The notes: generated by a model from the letters alone, not told the origin. 64,000 nt of DNA from Nitrosopumilus sp. b3 (GCF_014078525.1 NZ_MU078693.1:124001-188000), one strand, 5' to 3'. Positions 22,628 through 30,833 are shown, numbered from the stretch's first letter. Program-made: numbers and translations.

Positions 22628-23487
22628 ATGTAGAAAAACATCTCAGTATTGTTTTTATCATAGCAGTATCATTATTTGTATTTGAATTTGTGGGAGGCAT
22701 ACTATCAAATAGCTTAGCCCTTATTGCTGATTCATTTCATGTAATGTTAGATTTTGTGGCGATAGGAATTTCATTAGTTGCTTTTAGAATAGCAAAAAAG
22801 AAACACACTTCAGCACTTACATTTGGATTTCACAGAGCCGAAATTATTGCAGCGTTTGTAAATGGAATTTCACTTGTTGCAACATCAGTATTTATTATAA
22901 TTGAAGCCAACAAAAGAATTTTTGAACCACCAGAAATTGATACAATAATACTAATAATTTTTGCCAGTGTAGGTTTTGTTGCTAACATCATAATGGCTAA
23001 AAGACTTGAAAAACATAGTCATTCAAATCTAAATGTACATGGGTCTTATCTTCATGTATTAGGTGATCTTCTTTCTTCTATCGGAGTTATAGTTGGTGCA
23101 GTAATAATGATGTTATCTAATAACTTTATAGTTGACGTAGTTGTAAGTATTGGCATTGCATTAGTTATTTTACGTTCTGGAATAATATTGTGTAAAAAAT
23201 GTCTTCATATTTTCATGGAAGGTACGCCAGAAGAGATCAAAGTATCAGACATAACAAAAGATCTTTTGAACATAGAAGAAATTATAGAAGTACATGATCT
23301 TCACATATGGACATTAACTTCGAATCTTTTTTCAATGACAGTTCACATAAAAATAAAACAAGAGGCATTACAGCAACCAGATAAAATCTTAAAAAAAATC
23401 AATCATCGAATGAATGAAAAATTTGGTATAATCCATTGTACAGTTCAAATAGAAAGTGAGCACGGATTAATGGATCTTGATGATTAA
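22609..23487 (+). CDS. Cation diffusion facilitator (CzcD/ZnT-like metal exporter)
   Basis: The 292-residue protein has six membrane segments and a cytoplasmic C-terminal domain. The metal site motifs are visible: ADSFHVMLD in helix 2 (HxxxD) and HGSYLHVLGDLLSS in helix 5 (HxxxD), typical of zinc/cadmium/cobalt exporters driven by protons. The C-terminal part has the usual VHDLHIWTLTSN and a final CTVQIESE. The TTG start is supported by TTTTAATAT 30 bases upstream. A second, shorter CDF-like gene is at 28709-29329. It is in a region rich in metal- and thiol-related genes. Confidence 0.9.
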   Translation: MIKIHSDVEKHLSIVFIIAVSLFVFEFVGGILSNSLALIADSFHVMLDFVAIGISLVAFRIAKKKHTSALTFGFHRAEIIAAFVNGISLVATSVFIIIEANKRIFEPPEIDTIILIIFASVGFVANIIMAKRLEKHSHSNLNVHGSYLHVLGDLLSSIGVIVGAVIMMLSNNFIVDVVVSIGIALVILRSGIILCKKCLHIFMEGTPEEIKVSDITKDLLNIEEIIEVHDLHIWTLTSNLFSMTVHIKIKQEALQQPDKILKKINHRMNEKFGIIHCTVQIESEHGLMDLDD

Positions 23488-23593
23488 TGTAATGTTTTTC
23501 GTCAACAACTGTTAGAATATCAGATTTTTTAGAATATTAAATTAGTACAACCATAAAACATATCTGTAATTATTATACTGGTTTTTTCTATTC

Positions 23594-23875
23594 GTGGTAT
23601 TGTTTGAAAACTCAAAGTTTACAATTTTTCTTGTAATTGCAATAGTAGGAGTAGCAGGTTCATTAGTTGGATATCTAAATTGGTATGTTGCACCTGATGA
23701 AGTAACTGAAAAAGTCAAAGTGATTGCAAATACTGCTGACGGATGTATTGCCGAATCCTTTGATGGATTCTCTGTAAATATTGGTCCATGTGATGCAAAA
23801 GCAGGGGATATTGTAGTTGGAACTTATGACTCTAAAATTAATGAACGAGCAATACTGATGAATCCTACTGGATAG
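23594..23875 (+). CDS. Small membrane-anchored protein
   Basis: The 93-residue protein has a membrane segment (about 9-30) and a short outside beta-rich domain with two Cys (DGCIAESF...NIGPCDAK) 16 residues apart, likely a disulfide or metal pair. The GTG start follows a typical AT-rich promoter. The next gene begins 3 bases after the stop, so both form an operon. Family not recognised; thaumarchaeal genomes have many such small anchored proteins. Confidence 0.55.
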   Translation: MVLFENSKFTIFLVIAIVGVAGSLVGYLNWYVAPDEVTEKVKVIANTADGCIAESFDGFSVNIGPCDAKAGDIVVGTYDSKINERAILMNPTG

Positions 23876-23877
23876 AT

Positions 23878-24396
23878 ATGGAAAAACAAAAAATAATTAG
23901 TTTTATTGCAATTATAGTCATACTTGGCACAGTAGGATATTCATTATTGAATGTCTATGCTTTAGAACAACTTGAATTTGGTGGAATCGATAATCTTTTT
24001 AGATTTTTTTCATTGTATGCTGTAGATACTAAAATCAATATCTGTAACAACTCATGGATTCCTGCAAGTTTTAATGAGTTGGACATACTGATCTATTTTG
24101 AAAAAAAACTTTTAGGCACTTATGTAATTGATTCTGCAACCATCAATCCAAATTCAATAGTTAAAGCAAATGGAGAATATGTTTCGGATTCAATAGAGTA
24201 TTCGCAAACTCTTTTTATGCACTTTGATCATTTGTTTAGTGGTAGTGACAATACCGTTAGAATCGATCCTAGAAAGATGGATGTAGTAACACAATTTCAA
24301 ACCACAATTATTGGGATTCCATATGTAGTATCAGAACAATACACTGCATTTGACTTTTGGAATATGTTAAATGATGAAGAGAATTTAACATGTTAG
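23878..24396 (+). CDS. Membrane-anchored LEA14-like outside protein
   Basis: The 172-residue protein has an N-terminal membrane segment (about 6-26) and a beta-rich domain with the flow INICNNSWIPASFNELDILIYF...GTY....ATINPNS, resembling LEA14/WHy domains. Two Cys occur (INICNNS and the C-terminal Cys). It follows the preceding small gene with a 2-base gap and converges with the Cys-rich mini-protein copy C. Function unknown. Confidence 0.5.
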   Translation: MEKQKIISFIAIIVILGTVGYSLLNVYALEQLEFGGIDNLFRFFSLYAVDTKINICNNSWIPASFNELDILIYFEKKLLGTYVIDSATINPNSIVKANGEYVSDSIEYSQTLFMHFDHLFSGSDNTVRIDPRKMDVVTQFQTTIIGIPYVVSEQYTAFDFWNMLNDEENLTC

Positions 24397-24409
24397 TCCT
24401 AACTATAAT

Positions 24410-24520
24410 TTAACAGTCATAACTACAGTCCTTGCCAAACTTGGGATTGCATATTTTGCAATCAAGTAGACATTTGTCTTCAGGGCAATAACCACAAAAT
24501 TGCTTTTTCTTTGATTTCAT
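24410..24520 (-). CDS. Cys-rich mini-protein, copy C (36 residues)
   Basis: From ATG 24520 the product is MKSKKKQFCGYCPEDKCLLD followed by CKICNPKFGKDCSYDC: eight Cys in 36 residues. Its start overlaps the stop of the upstream membrane protein gene (ATGA), so translation is coupled. Copies A and B share the core. Coupling to membrane proteins in two of three copies, and position in metal-related surroundings, suggests a metal chaperone or small redox partner. It could also be a zinc-binding structural peptide; no known metallothionein matches by memory. Confidence 0.8.
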   Translation of the reverse strand: MKSKKKQFCGYCPEDKCLLDCKICNPKFGKDCSYDC

Positions 24521-25248
24521 TGTTTCCCCTTTCCTAAATCAGTAATAGATATAGAATCTTTTTTCCATTTCTGTACGATTATTCCCAATATTGCACCAAA
24601 TGCCAAATGTGCAATCAATGTAACTACAAAAATATTGTAACCATCCATGTGTTCCATACCAAATGCACCTTTCATCATTATCAAGTATGGTGCCATCATC
24701 ATAGTTATTTCAATTACTACAGCCCAGATCATTCCATACCACCACTTTCCTTTTCCAATGATTAATGCATAGATTATTCCAAATGTAGCTCCGTTCCAAA
24801 AATGCCACAAACCACCTACAAAAAATATGTCTATTGGTGCATGATACAAATTCATCGGAACACCAGACTGCATGATTACTTGTTTAACTTCAGATAATGA
24901 AGAAATTTTTTCAGTAAGTAATAGTGCAGGTAATGAAATCATGCTATCCATTGGAATCCATTTTGTAAGCATGTACGCAGGGATTCGTATTGCCTCAAGT
25001 GCAAATGAGGCTATAGCTCCAGCCACCATTCCCTTGAACAATCTACTTGTCAATCGAGGATATTTTGAGCGTGCAAGTATCCCTATTGCAAATATGATTA
25101 CAACTGATGGAATTATTGCCACGTCTCTAAAATCTGCATAAGAAATTATTCCTAAAGGTGGAAGCAATAGCAAGCTTGTAGACGCCCCACTGAGAATTAT
25201 TACTAGTATTGTCAATCCTAATTCTGACTTGTTACTTTGAATTTGCAA
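24517..25248 (-). CDS. Polytopic membrane protein paired with Cys-rich mini-protein
   Basis: The 243-residue form has about six to seven membrane segments with several Met-rich parts (PMDSMISLP, IEITMMMAPYLIMMKGAFGMEHMDG) and His residues (LYHAPIDIFFVGGLWHFWNG) that could form a copper- or metal-binding path. The family is not recognised. The frame is open to TTG 25284, but the only good AT box (GTTAAATAC, 25279-25271) lies 31 bases before TTG 25248, matching other genes here, so that start is favoured. The gene is divergent from an HxlR-type regulator and overlaps the Cys-rich mini-protein gene downstream. Confidence 0.65.
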   Translation of the reverse strand: MQIQSNKSELGLTILVIILSGASTSLLLLPPLGIISYADFRDVAIIPSVVIIFAIGILARSKYPRLTSRLFKGMVAGAIASFALEAIRIPAYMLTKWIPMDSMISLPALLLTEKISSLSEVKQVIMQSGVPMNLYHAPIDIFFVGGLWHFWNGATFGIIYALIIGKGKWWYGMIWAVVIEITMMMAPYLIMMKGAFGMEHMDGYNIFVVTLIAHLAFGAILGIIVQKWKKDSISITDLGKGKQ

Positions 25249-25262
25249 TGGATTACTACAAA

Positions 25263-25312
25263 ATTCAAAGTATTTAACATCCAAAGTTCGAAGTAGTGTA
25301 GTGACTTTGAAT
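25263..25312. promoter_or_regulatory. Divergent promoter with inverted repeat, HxlR regulator and membrane gene
   Basis: ATTCAAAGT (25263-25271) and ACTTTGAAT (25304-25312) form a perfect inverted repeat flanking the shared AT box GTATTTAAC (25271-25279). A third CAAAGT is at 25282-25287. The AT box lies about 30 bases before the starts on both strands. The right arm covers the regulator start, consistent with autorepression. Confidence 0.45.
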
Positions 25313-25663
25313 CATCATAGTAATGCAGTTTGTTTATGCCCACTTGATGGAGTAATTGAAACGATTGGTAAGAAATGGACTTTATTATTGGTAAATGAGA
25401 TTGGTAATCATGGTTCTCTTAGATATAATGATCTTTTAGAAGAATTGAAAGGGATCAGTCCCTCAACTCTAGCGTCAATGCTAAAGGAACTTCAAAAAGA
25501 AGACATTATTTCACGAGAAGCATTTAATGAAATTCCTCCACGAGTAGAATATACTCTAACAAAGAGAGGAAAGGAATTACGTACAGCAATTATTCCTATA
25601 CTAAAATGGGCTACAAAGAAAGGTAATTTCAAAATGCATTGTAATTGTAGTTTATTGAAATGA
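25301..25663 (+). CDS. HxlR-family winged-helix regulator with terminal Cys pairs
   Basis: The 120-residue protein matches the HxlR family: CPLDGVIETIGKKWTLLLVNEI, then LRYNDLLEELKGISPSTLASMLKELQKEDII and the wing EIPPRVEYTLTKRGKEL. Besides the usual N-terminal Cys13 it has Cys11, and the C-terminus ends MHCNCS (Cys114, Cys116). Two Cys pairs at opposite ends could sense thiol state or metal. It starts with GTG, 30 bases from a shared AT box, is divergent from a membrane protein gene and followed at once by the YnfA-like pair, which it probably regulates. Confidence 0.85.
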   Translation: MTLNHHSNAVCLCPLDGVIETIGKKWTLLLVNEIGNHGSLRYNDLLEELKGISPSTLASMLKELQKEDIISREAFNEIPPRVEYTLTKRGKELRTAIIPILKWATKKGNFKMHCNCSLLK

Positions 25664-25664
25664 T

Positions 25665-26021
25665 ATGGGTGAGAAATCAAAGAATTTTTTCAGTTCAATT
25701 CTCTTGTTCGTTCTAGCTGGTCTTTGCGAGATTGGTGGAGGATACCTAGTCTGGCTTTGGTTGCGTGAGGATTTTAGTTGGATGTTAGGTGCAATTGGTG
25801 GTTTTGTGTTATTCTTGTACGGAATAGTTCCAACGTTTCAGAAAACCCACTTTCACAGAATCTACGCAGCTTATGGAGGAGTCTTTATTGTAATGGCAAT
25901 TTTATGGGGATGGTTAATTGCAGGTGTACCACCAGATACCTATGACATTATTGGAACAATAATTGCAGTGATTGGGGTTGCAATAATTTTCTACTATCCA
26001 AGAAAGGGAGAGAAGGTTTGA
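25665..26021 (+). CDS. YnfA-like (UPF0060) SMR-fold membrane protein, first of a pair
   Basis: The 118-residue protein has four membrane segments and the UPF0060 signature: [19 protein letters not shown] early, YAAYGGVFIVMAILWGW in the third segment and a C-terminal DIIGTIIAVIGVAIIFY. YnfA relatives have the small-multidrug-resistance fold and work as dimers. A close paralogue starts within its stop region, a tandem pair typical of heterodimeric SMR pumps. It begins one base after the HxlR regulator gene. A broken third copy is at 12672-12821. Confidence 0.85.
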   Translation: MGEKSKNFFSSILLFVLAGLCEIGGGYLVWLWLREDFSWMLGAIGGFVLFLYGIVPTFQKTHFHRIYAAYGGVFIVMAILWGWLIAGVPPDTYDIIGTIIAVIGVAIIFYYPRKGEKV

Positions 26022-26347
26022 TCGAAGTAGCATCTAGTCTAGGTATTTTCTTTTTTGCAGCACTATTAGAGATTGGTGGAGGATATCTTGTTTGGAAATG
26101 GTTGAGAGTCGATAGAGGAATAATATTTGGAGTGATGGGGGGTTTGATTTTATTTTCATATGGTATTATCATGACATTTCAACCTGCTGAGTTTGGTAAA
26201 GTCTATGCAACGTATGGAGGAATCTTTGTTGTATCCTCAATTATTTGGGGATACTGGATTGACAAAAAAAGGCCAGACAGATTTGAAATTATAGGTTCTG
26301 TGATTGTCTTGATAGGGGTTGCAATCATGTTTTATTGGCCACGTTAA
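26018..26347 (+). CDS. YnfA-like SMR-fold membrane protein, second of a pair
   Basis: The 109-residue protein has four membrane segments and the same signature ([49 protein letters not shown]). Its TTG start overlaps the end of the preceding paralogue by 4 bases, so the two are made in step and may form an antiparallel heterodimer. Charges in the loops differ between the pair, as expected for opposite topologies. Substrate unknown; export of a cationic compound or metal complex is possible given the regulator next door. Confidence 0.8.
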   Translation: MIEVASSLGIFFFAALLEIGGGYLVWKWLRVDRGIIFGVMGGLILFSYGIIMTFQPAEFGKVYATYGGIFVVSSIIWGYWIDKKRPDRFEIIGSVIVLIGVAIMFYWPR

Positions 26348-26355
26348 GATTTCAA

Positions 26356-27294
26356 TTATTTCAATCCTTTGTTGGTTCCAATCTGATCATAAGAGCTTGA
26401 ATCATATTTTATTTTATAGACTTCTTGGAATCCTTCAGATGAATAACCTCCAACGTAGATTTCTTTGTGTTGTGAATCTGCAGCTATGCTTGTAACTGTA
26501 AGATCAACATGCTGGAAGCTTTCCCACGAATCACCAAGGTCATCTGATTGTACAAGACCGAATGTTTTGACTGACGCAAACAGTTTCCCATCATCATCAA
26601 ATGCCAATGCAAACACAGCCAAATCCCTATATGCATCAAGCTGAATCCAAGTTTTTCCCCCATTTTCTGATTTGAAGATTCCTTTGCCAGTTCCTGCAAA
26701 GATTAGTTCAGAATTATTAGGTGATATTGCCAGTGCAGAAATGTATTCTGGATATTCTAGAGTGTCCCAAGTTTTTCCAGCATCTATAGTTTTGAACAAG
26801 CCTCTTGCACCACTATCAAACCCAATTATCATTTCTGGGGTTTGTTTGCTTATTGCCATTGCATGAAAATCAACAGGAGGTTCTATAACATTTGAAACAT
26901 GCTCCCAAGTAATTCCGCCATCATTACTTTTGATCAATCCAGTATTTCCCCCAGTAGATGGATGGCCACTTGCATAAAGTGGAATGCCTGGAATTGGAGG
27001 TGCATTAAATGCCATATAATCAGCTCTTACCTTGTCTACCTTGACAGGAGGAGAACCACTGATACTTTGATAGAAATCACCATGTGTTGCAATGTACAAA
27101 ATAGAACTATCTTCAGGATCTATACCAACACCGTGAACATGACGCCAATCAATTATTCGTGAGTCAGTTGATTTAGAATTGTCAGTGTTTTCAATCGGTT
27201 CGGAAACAATGGAGGCACCATCCAGAGTTATTGCTACAATTACTATTACTACTATAATTGCACTGGCCACAAATACTTTTTTCTTAGATTCCAA
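26356..27294 (-). CDS. Exported BNR-repeat/F510_1955-like beta-propeller
   Basis: The 312-residue protein has a membrane/signal segment (about 7-25) and a propeller with Asp-box repeats: SNDGGITWEH, TIDAGKTWDT, SENGGKTWIQ and SDDLGDSWES. The start of the domain, WRHVHGVGIDPEDSSILYIA, is typical of the F510_1955 family, named in databases as glycosylhydrolase-like but without proven activity. It starts at TTG 27294, two bases after the stop of the Met-rich gene, so the two are one operon. In bacteria relatives often sit beside copper genes, from memory. Role here unknown. Confidence 0.75.
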   Translation of the reverse strand: MESKKKVFVASAIIVVIVIVAITLDGASIVSEPIENTDNSKSTDSRIIDWRHVHGVGIDPEDSSILYIATHGDFYQSISGSPPVKVDKVRADYMAFNAPPIPGIPLYASGHPSTGGNTGLIKSNDGGITWEHVSNVIEPPVDFHAMAISKQTPEMIIGFDSGARGLFKTIDAGKTWDTLEYPEYISALAISPNNSELIFAGTGKGIFKSENGGKTWIQLDAYRDLAVFALAFDDDGKLFASVKTFGLVQSDDLGDSWESFQHVDLTVTSIAADSQHKEIYVGGYSSEGFQEVYKIKYDSSSYDQIGTNKGLK

Positions 27295-27296
27295 GA

Positions 27297-28622
27297 TTAC
27301 GGAATCAGCTGTTGCATAAATTGTTGATTATTCATCATGTTATTCATCATCTGAGGGTGCATCATCATGTTATCCATCATCTGTTGACGTAATTTAGGAT
27401 CATCCATCATGGCATTCATTATTGGACTCATCATGTTGTCCATCATTCCATGCATATGCCAAGGATTGTTTAACATCATATCATGCATGTTCTGCATTAC
27501 TTGAGGATCATTCATCATTTGACCCATCATGTTATTCATCATTTGTGGATTGTTCATAGTCCAATTACTGTTCATCATAGTTCCCATATTCATCATGTTC
27601 ATCATTTGATTATTGTTCATCATATCATACATCATTTGTGGATGATTCATCATGTCATACATCATTTGTTGTCTTAGTTCAGGATCATTCATTGCAGTTC
27701 CCATAGTACTCATGTTATTCATATTTGACATCATTCCATGATTCATTCCCATCATGTTGCCCATCATCATTCCTTTGCCCATCATAGAATTACCCATCAT
27801 GTTATTGTTCATCATGTTGTTACCCATCATGCCTTGGTTCATTCCAGAACCCATCATGTTACCATTCATCATATTATTTCCCATCATGTTATTGTTCATC
27901 ATCATGTTGCCCATCATATTTCCAGTCATCATTTTACCATTCATCATATTCATCATCATTCCATTGTTCATCATGTCTTGCATCATCTGAGGATTGTTCA
28001 TCATCATATCCATCATTTGTTGACGTAATTCTGGATCATCCATCATTCCCATCATTCCATGATTCATTGAACCGCCCATCATCATATTCATCATAGTGCT
28101 ATTTCCTCGCATTGTCTGCATCATTGGTTGGTGTTGTGTCATCATGTCCATCATTTGTTGACGAAGTTCTGGATCATCCATCATTGTATTCATCATAGGA
28201 CTCATCATCTGAGGATTGTTCATCATGGTTGTTTTCATTTGATCAGTCATTGTCTGCAAATGCTGAGGATCATTTTTCATTACATCATACCAAAGTTTTC
28301 CAGTTTGCTGATTGTTTAGCATACTATTCATTACACGTTGCATTTGTTGAGGATCATTTGTCATCATATTCATATCCCAATTGCCCCATCCTCTATCTGC
28401 CAATCGCAGATAACTATCAGGATTAACACATGCAGTCATCCCCATATTTTTCATCATTGGTACTAGACCATCAGCACATGTGACTTGATTTGGGTTTGTT
28501 CCCATCATCATTTGTTGTCTTGGACTCATCATGGTTTGTGCCATGACTTGTTCAGAAAGTAACGATAGTGAAATTGTAGCAATAGCAAAAATTAAGATTA
28601 TAGAAAATAATGCATTTTTCAT
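27297..28622 (-). CDS. Secreted methionine-rich repeat protein
   Basis: The 441-residue protein has a signal peptide (to about residue 28), a short N-terminal part with two Cys (VTCADG...TACVNP), and then about 350 residues made nearly only of Met, Asn, Gln, Asp and Gly. By hand count it has about 137 Met (31%). A recurring unit is DDPELRQQMMDMMMNNPQMM. MxM and MxxM clusters bind Cu(I) in known copper proteins, so an extracellular copper sponge is likely. Asn/Met repeats also resemble low-complexity, phase-separating sequences. No stop or frameshift interrupts it, so the frame is selected. It heads an operon with a beta-propeller protein. Confidence 0.8.
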   Translation of the reverse strand: MKNALFSIILIFAIATISLSLLSEQVMAQTMMSPRQQMMMGTNPNQVTCADGLVPMMKNMGMTACVNPDSYLRLADRGWGNWDMNMMTNDPQQMQRVMNSMLNNQQTGKLWYDVMKNDPQHLQTMTDQMKTTMMNNPQMMSPMMNTMMDDPELRQQMMDMMTQHQPMMQTMRGNSTMMNMMMGGSMNHGMMGMMDDPELRQQMMDMMMNNPQMMQDMMNNGMMMNMMNGKMMTGNMMGNMMMNNNMMGNNMMNGNMMGSGMNQGMMGNNMMNNNMMGNSMMGKGMMMGNMMGMNHGMMSNMNNMSTMGTAMNDPELRQQMMYDMMNHPQMMYDMMNNNQMMNMMNMGTMMNSNWTMNNPQMMNNMMGQMMNDPQVMQNMHDMMLNNPWHMHGMMDNMMSPIMNAMMDDPKLRQQMMDNMMMHPQMMNNMMNNQQFMQQLIP

Positions 28623-28708
28623 ACTTTTTTGATAGTATTTTTGTTAAATTTAAAGTATATACCATATTTCATTGATGATTCTAAAATGATAGAATAGGAA
28701 TCCTCAGA

Positions 28709-29329
28709 TTACGTTGATTTAGATTGTTTTAGATCATTTCTAGCGTCTTTAATTATTGAGAATGATGATTGTAAAAAGAGACTTGCAATTATTCCAGCTA
28801 CTATAAGATCAGGGTATGAGGTTCCTGTCAAAAAGACAAAACCTGCACCAACTATTACCAAAATATTACCTAGTGCGTCATTTCGGCTAAAGAGCCATAC
28901 TGCACGAACGTTAGCGTCACCCTTTCTATGTGGAAGCAATATGATAACAGCAAGTACATTTATCAAAAGTGCACCAAATCCAAAGACTCCCATCATTCCA
29001 GCTTCTGGAACATGCAGAACTTGTGTGCGATATATTGTATAACCAAGTACTGCAATTCCCATTACCCCTAGAAAGATTCCATGTAAAAAAGCTGAGCGAG
29101 CACGTAATTTCAAACCCCATCCTATTGCAAGCAATCCCAAAAATGTGATTGAACCGTCACCTAGAAAATCAAGTGCGTCAGCTTTTAGTGCTTGAGAATC
29201 TGCCAAGAATCCCCCAATTATTTCGGCAATCCCGTAGCCTACATTGATTAAAACAACAACCCATAATGCGCGTTTGTATGCAGGTGTAATGTGTGCAAGA
29301 TCTTTTGGCAAATCATCATCGTCAGGCAA
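28709..29329 (-). CDS. Short cation diffusion facilitator-like exporter
   Basis: The 206-residue protein has six membrane segments matching the CDF fold but lacks the cytoplasmic C-terminal domain. Metal-site positions read DALDFLGD in helix 2 and NDALGN in helix 5, with Asp in place of the usual first His, which resembles iron/manganese or cobalt-type members. The N-terminus is acidic (DDDDLPKD). The TTG start follows a TTTTAAATG box. It stands alone next to the Met-rich gene. Probably exports a divalent metal; which one cannot be told. Confidence 0.8.
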   Translation of the reverse strand: MPDDDDLPKDLAHITPAYKRALWVVVLINVGYGIAEIIGGFLADSQALKADALDFLGDGSITFLGLLAIGWGLKLRARSAFLHGIFLGVMGIAVLGYTIYRTQVLHVPEAGMMGVFGFGALLINVLAVIILLPHRKGDANVRAVWLFSRNDALGNILVIVGAGFVFLTGTSYPDLIVAGIIASLFLQSSFSIIKDARNDLKQSKST

Positions 29330-29435
29330 TAAATTAGGATTTGGTCATTTAAAATGTAAACATATTGATGATATGTAATTCACAGATCAATCTTTGTTTT
29401 AGGAGTTTAGTTAACCAGCAACCATGTTGCACTTT

Positions 29436-30743
29436 TCACAATCCAAGATCACCATATAGGTTACCAAATCGTGAACGACGTCTTCCAAAAGAAAGCGACT
29501 TGAGTGCTTTCATACTTCTAATTGCATCATCTTTTCTCTTTTTTGATTCTACAACACTAGGCCACCAGTCAGGAAAACAAGAGTTACCAATCAAATCAGG
29601 ATCAACTGAAAGCTTGAATTGGCTACCATACCCATGTCGTCCCCTGGATTCTGTTTTTGATACTGCAATGCCAGAGTTTACCAATTCAACTAACATCTCT
29701 GAGAATCGTCTGTAAGATATCTGCCTAGTATCAGAGGAGATAATTTGTTGATACTGCTTGAATAGATCAGATGTGCTATGCCATCCTTCATCATTGACAT
29801 ATGTGAGCCTAGATAGTGCAGCACACGCAAGCCTGAAATGATACGAGCCACCAGAAATTATAGTAGTTATCTGATTTTTTTGTAGCTGGGAAACTGCTTC
29901 ATCTATATGCCTCTTTGAGATTTTCTTGTTTTCAATTCCAGCTATCTCGCCACTGGTCCTAAGAAGATCAATTGCACGTCTTGCATCACCGTGTTCTTCT
30001 GAGCTAATATTGGCGCAATGCTGCAAAACGTCATCATCTATTTTTTTTAAAAATGATTTTTTTGCCCTATTACGAATTATCTTTAGCACATCACTTTGAG
30101 AATAAGAATCAAAGTAAATCTCCGAAGCGCCAATTCTAGATATGACTCTGTCATCTAAATTAAATTCAGATAACACTTTGTTTGATATTGTTACAATACA
30201 CATGTGTTTTTTTAATGTACGGAGTTTTTCTACAAGGACGACAAGTTTGTAAACAAAGTCTGAAGGCTTGCCTCGTTTGTCATAAAATAGTGTATCAAAT
30301 TCATCAAGACATAAAACAAATAGAGAGTTTCCAGATTTCTCAAGTGTCTCTTTAATCAATCCCTCCAAAATTAAAAATGCAGAGTTTATTCCTTGGGCAT
30401 TTTTTAGGTTGGGATGTCCCATCTCAGATAAGATTAGGTTGATACATCCAAATACGGTCTTTGCTTTTCTGAAATTTACATAACAAAAATCTAAATCTAA
30501 ATTTTCACAAACGAATTTGACAATGGTTGATTTTCCAGATCCGCTTCTACCATAAATTGAAACTAGCGGAACAACCAGGCCCTTTTCATATGAAAGCAAA
30601 TAGTCTACTAATTTTTTTGATTCTGATTCTCGTCCAACTATTGAATTTGGAACCATCAGACTATCAAGAAATGATTTGTTAGAAAATATGGAATTTTGTT
30701 TTCTTACATCACCGACAATTTTACGCAGTTCCTTCTTATCCAA
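29436..30743 (-). CDS. cdc6: Orc1/Cdc6 replication initiator
   Basis: The 435-residue protein has the AAA+ core with Walker A GRSGSGKST (about 65-73), Walker B LCLDEFD (about 143), sensor SNKVLSEF and sensor 2 GDARRAIDLLRTSGE, then a C-terminal winged-helix domain (about 300-390) that binds origin DNA. It marks origins and loads the MCM helicase. The last 40 residues are a basic tail (KKRKDDAIRSMKAL...FGRRRSRFGN) that may add DNA contacts. An ORB-like element lies just upstream of its start. Archaeal origins often lie next to cdc6 genes, so an origin near 29.3-30.8 kb is possible. Confidence 0.95.
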   Translation of the reverse strand: MDKKELRKIVGDVRKQNSIFSNKSFLDSLMVPNSIVGRESESKKLVDYLLSYEKGLVVPLVSIYGRSGSGKSTIVKFVCENLDLDFCYVNFRKAKTVFGCINLILSEMGHPNLKNAQGINSAFLILEGLIKETLEKSGNSLFVLCLDEFDTLFYDKRGKPSDFVYKLVVLVEKLRTLKKHMCIVTISNKVLSEFNLDDRVISRIGASEIYFDSYSQSDVLKIIRNRAKKSFLKKIDDDVLQHCANISSEEHGDARRAIDLLRTSGEIAGIENKKISKRHIDEAVSQLQKNQITTIISGGSYHFRLACAALSRLTYVNDEGWHSTSDLFKQYQQIISSDTRQISYRRFSEMLVELVNSGIAVSKTESRGRHGYGSQFKLSVDPDLIGNSCFPDWWPSVVESKKRKDDAIRSMKALKSLSFGRRRSRFGNLYGDLGL

Positions 30744-30756
30744 GGTATGACCATTA

Positions 30757-30783
30757 GTTCCACTAGAAACTCATATATAATTA
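30757..30783 (-). promoter_or_regulatory. ORB-like element and TATA box upstream of cdc6
   Basis: GTTCCACTAGAAAC (30757-30770) matches the core of archaeal origin recognition boxes (GTTCCAGTGGAAAC in Pyrococcus) at 12 of 14 positions. The AT box ATATATAATTA follows directly at 30773-30783 on the plus strand, so the element sits between the TATA box and the cdc6 start, suited to autoregulation. Only one element was seen, and no long G-tract typical of full ORBs. Confidence 0.45.
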
Positions 30784-30833
30784 TAAAAGTGATTTTTGAG
30801 CCTAGAAATTTATAGATTTACTAAGAAATTCAC

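Noticed and set aside
27483..28319. Plus-strand frames rich in His (SHHVAHHHS-type) opposite the Met-rich gene
   Set aside because: They are the complement of ATG repeats (CAT = His). The minus strand has the signal peptide, full frame and operon partner.
29336..29360. TTTAAAATGTAAAC before the short CDF gene as a member of the palindrome regulon
   Set aside because: Left half does not match and the 8-base spacing to a TATA box is not kept.
29418..29430. GCAACCATGTTGC hairpin after cdc6 as terminator
   Set aside because: Short stem, three-base loop and no T-run on the cdc6 strand.
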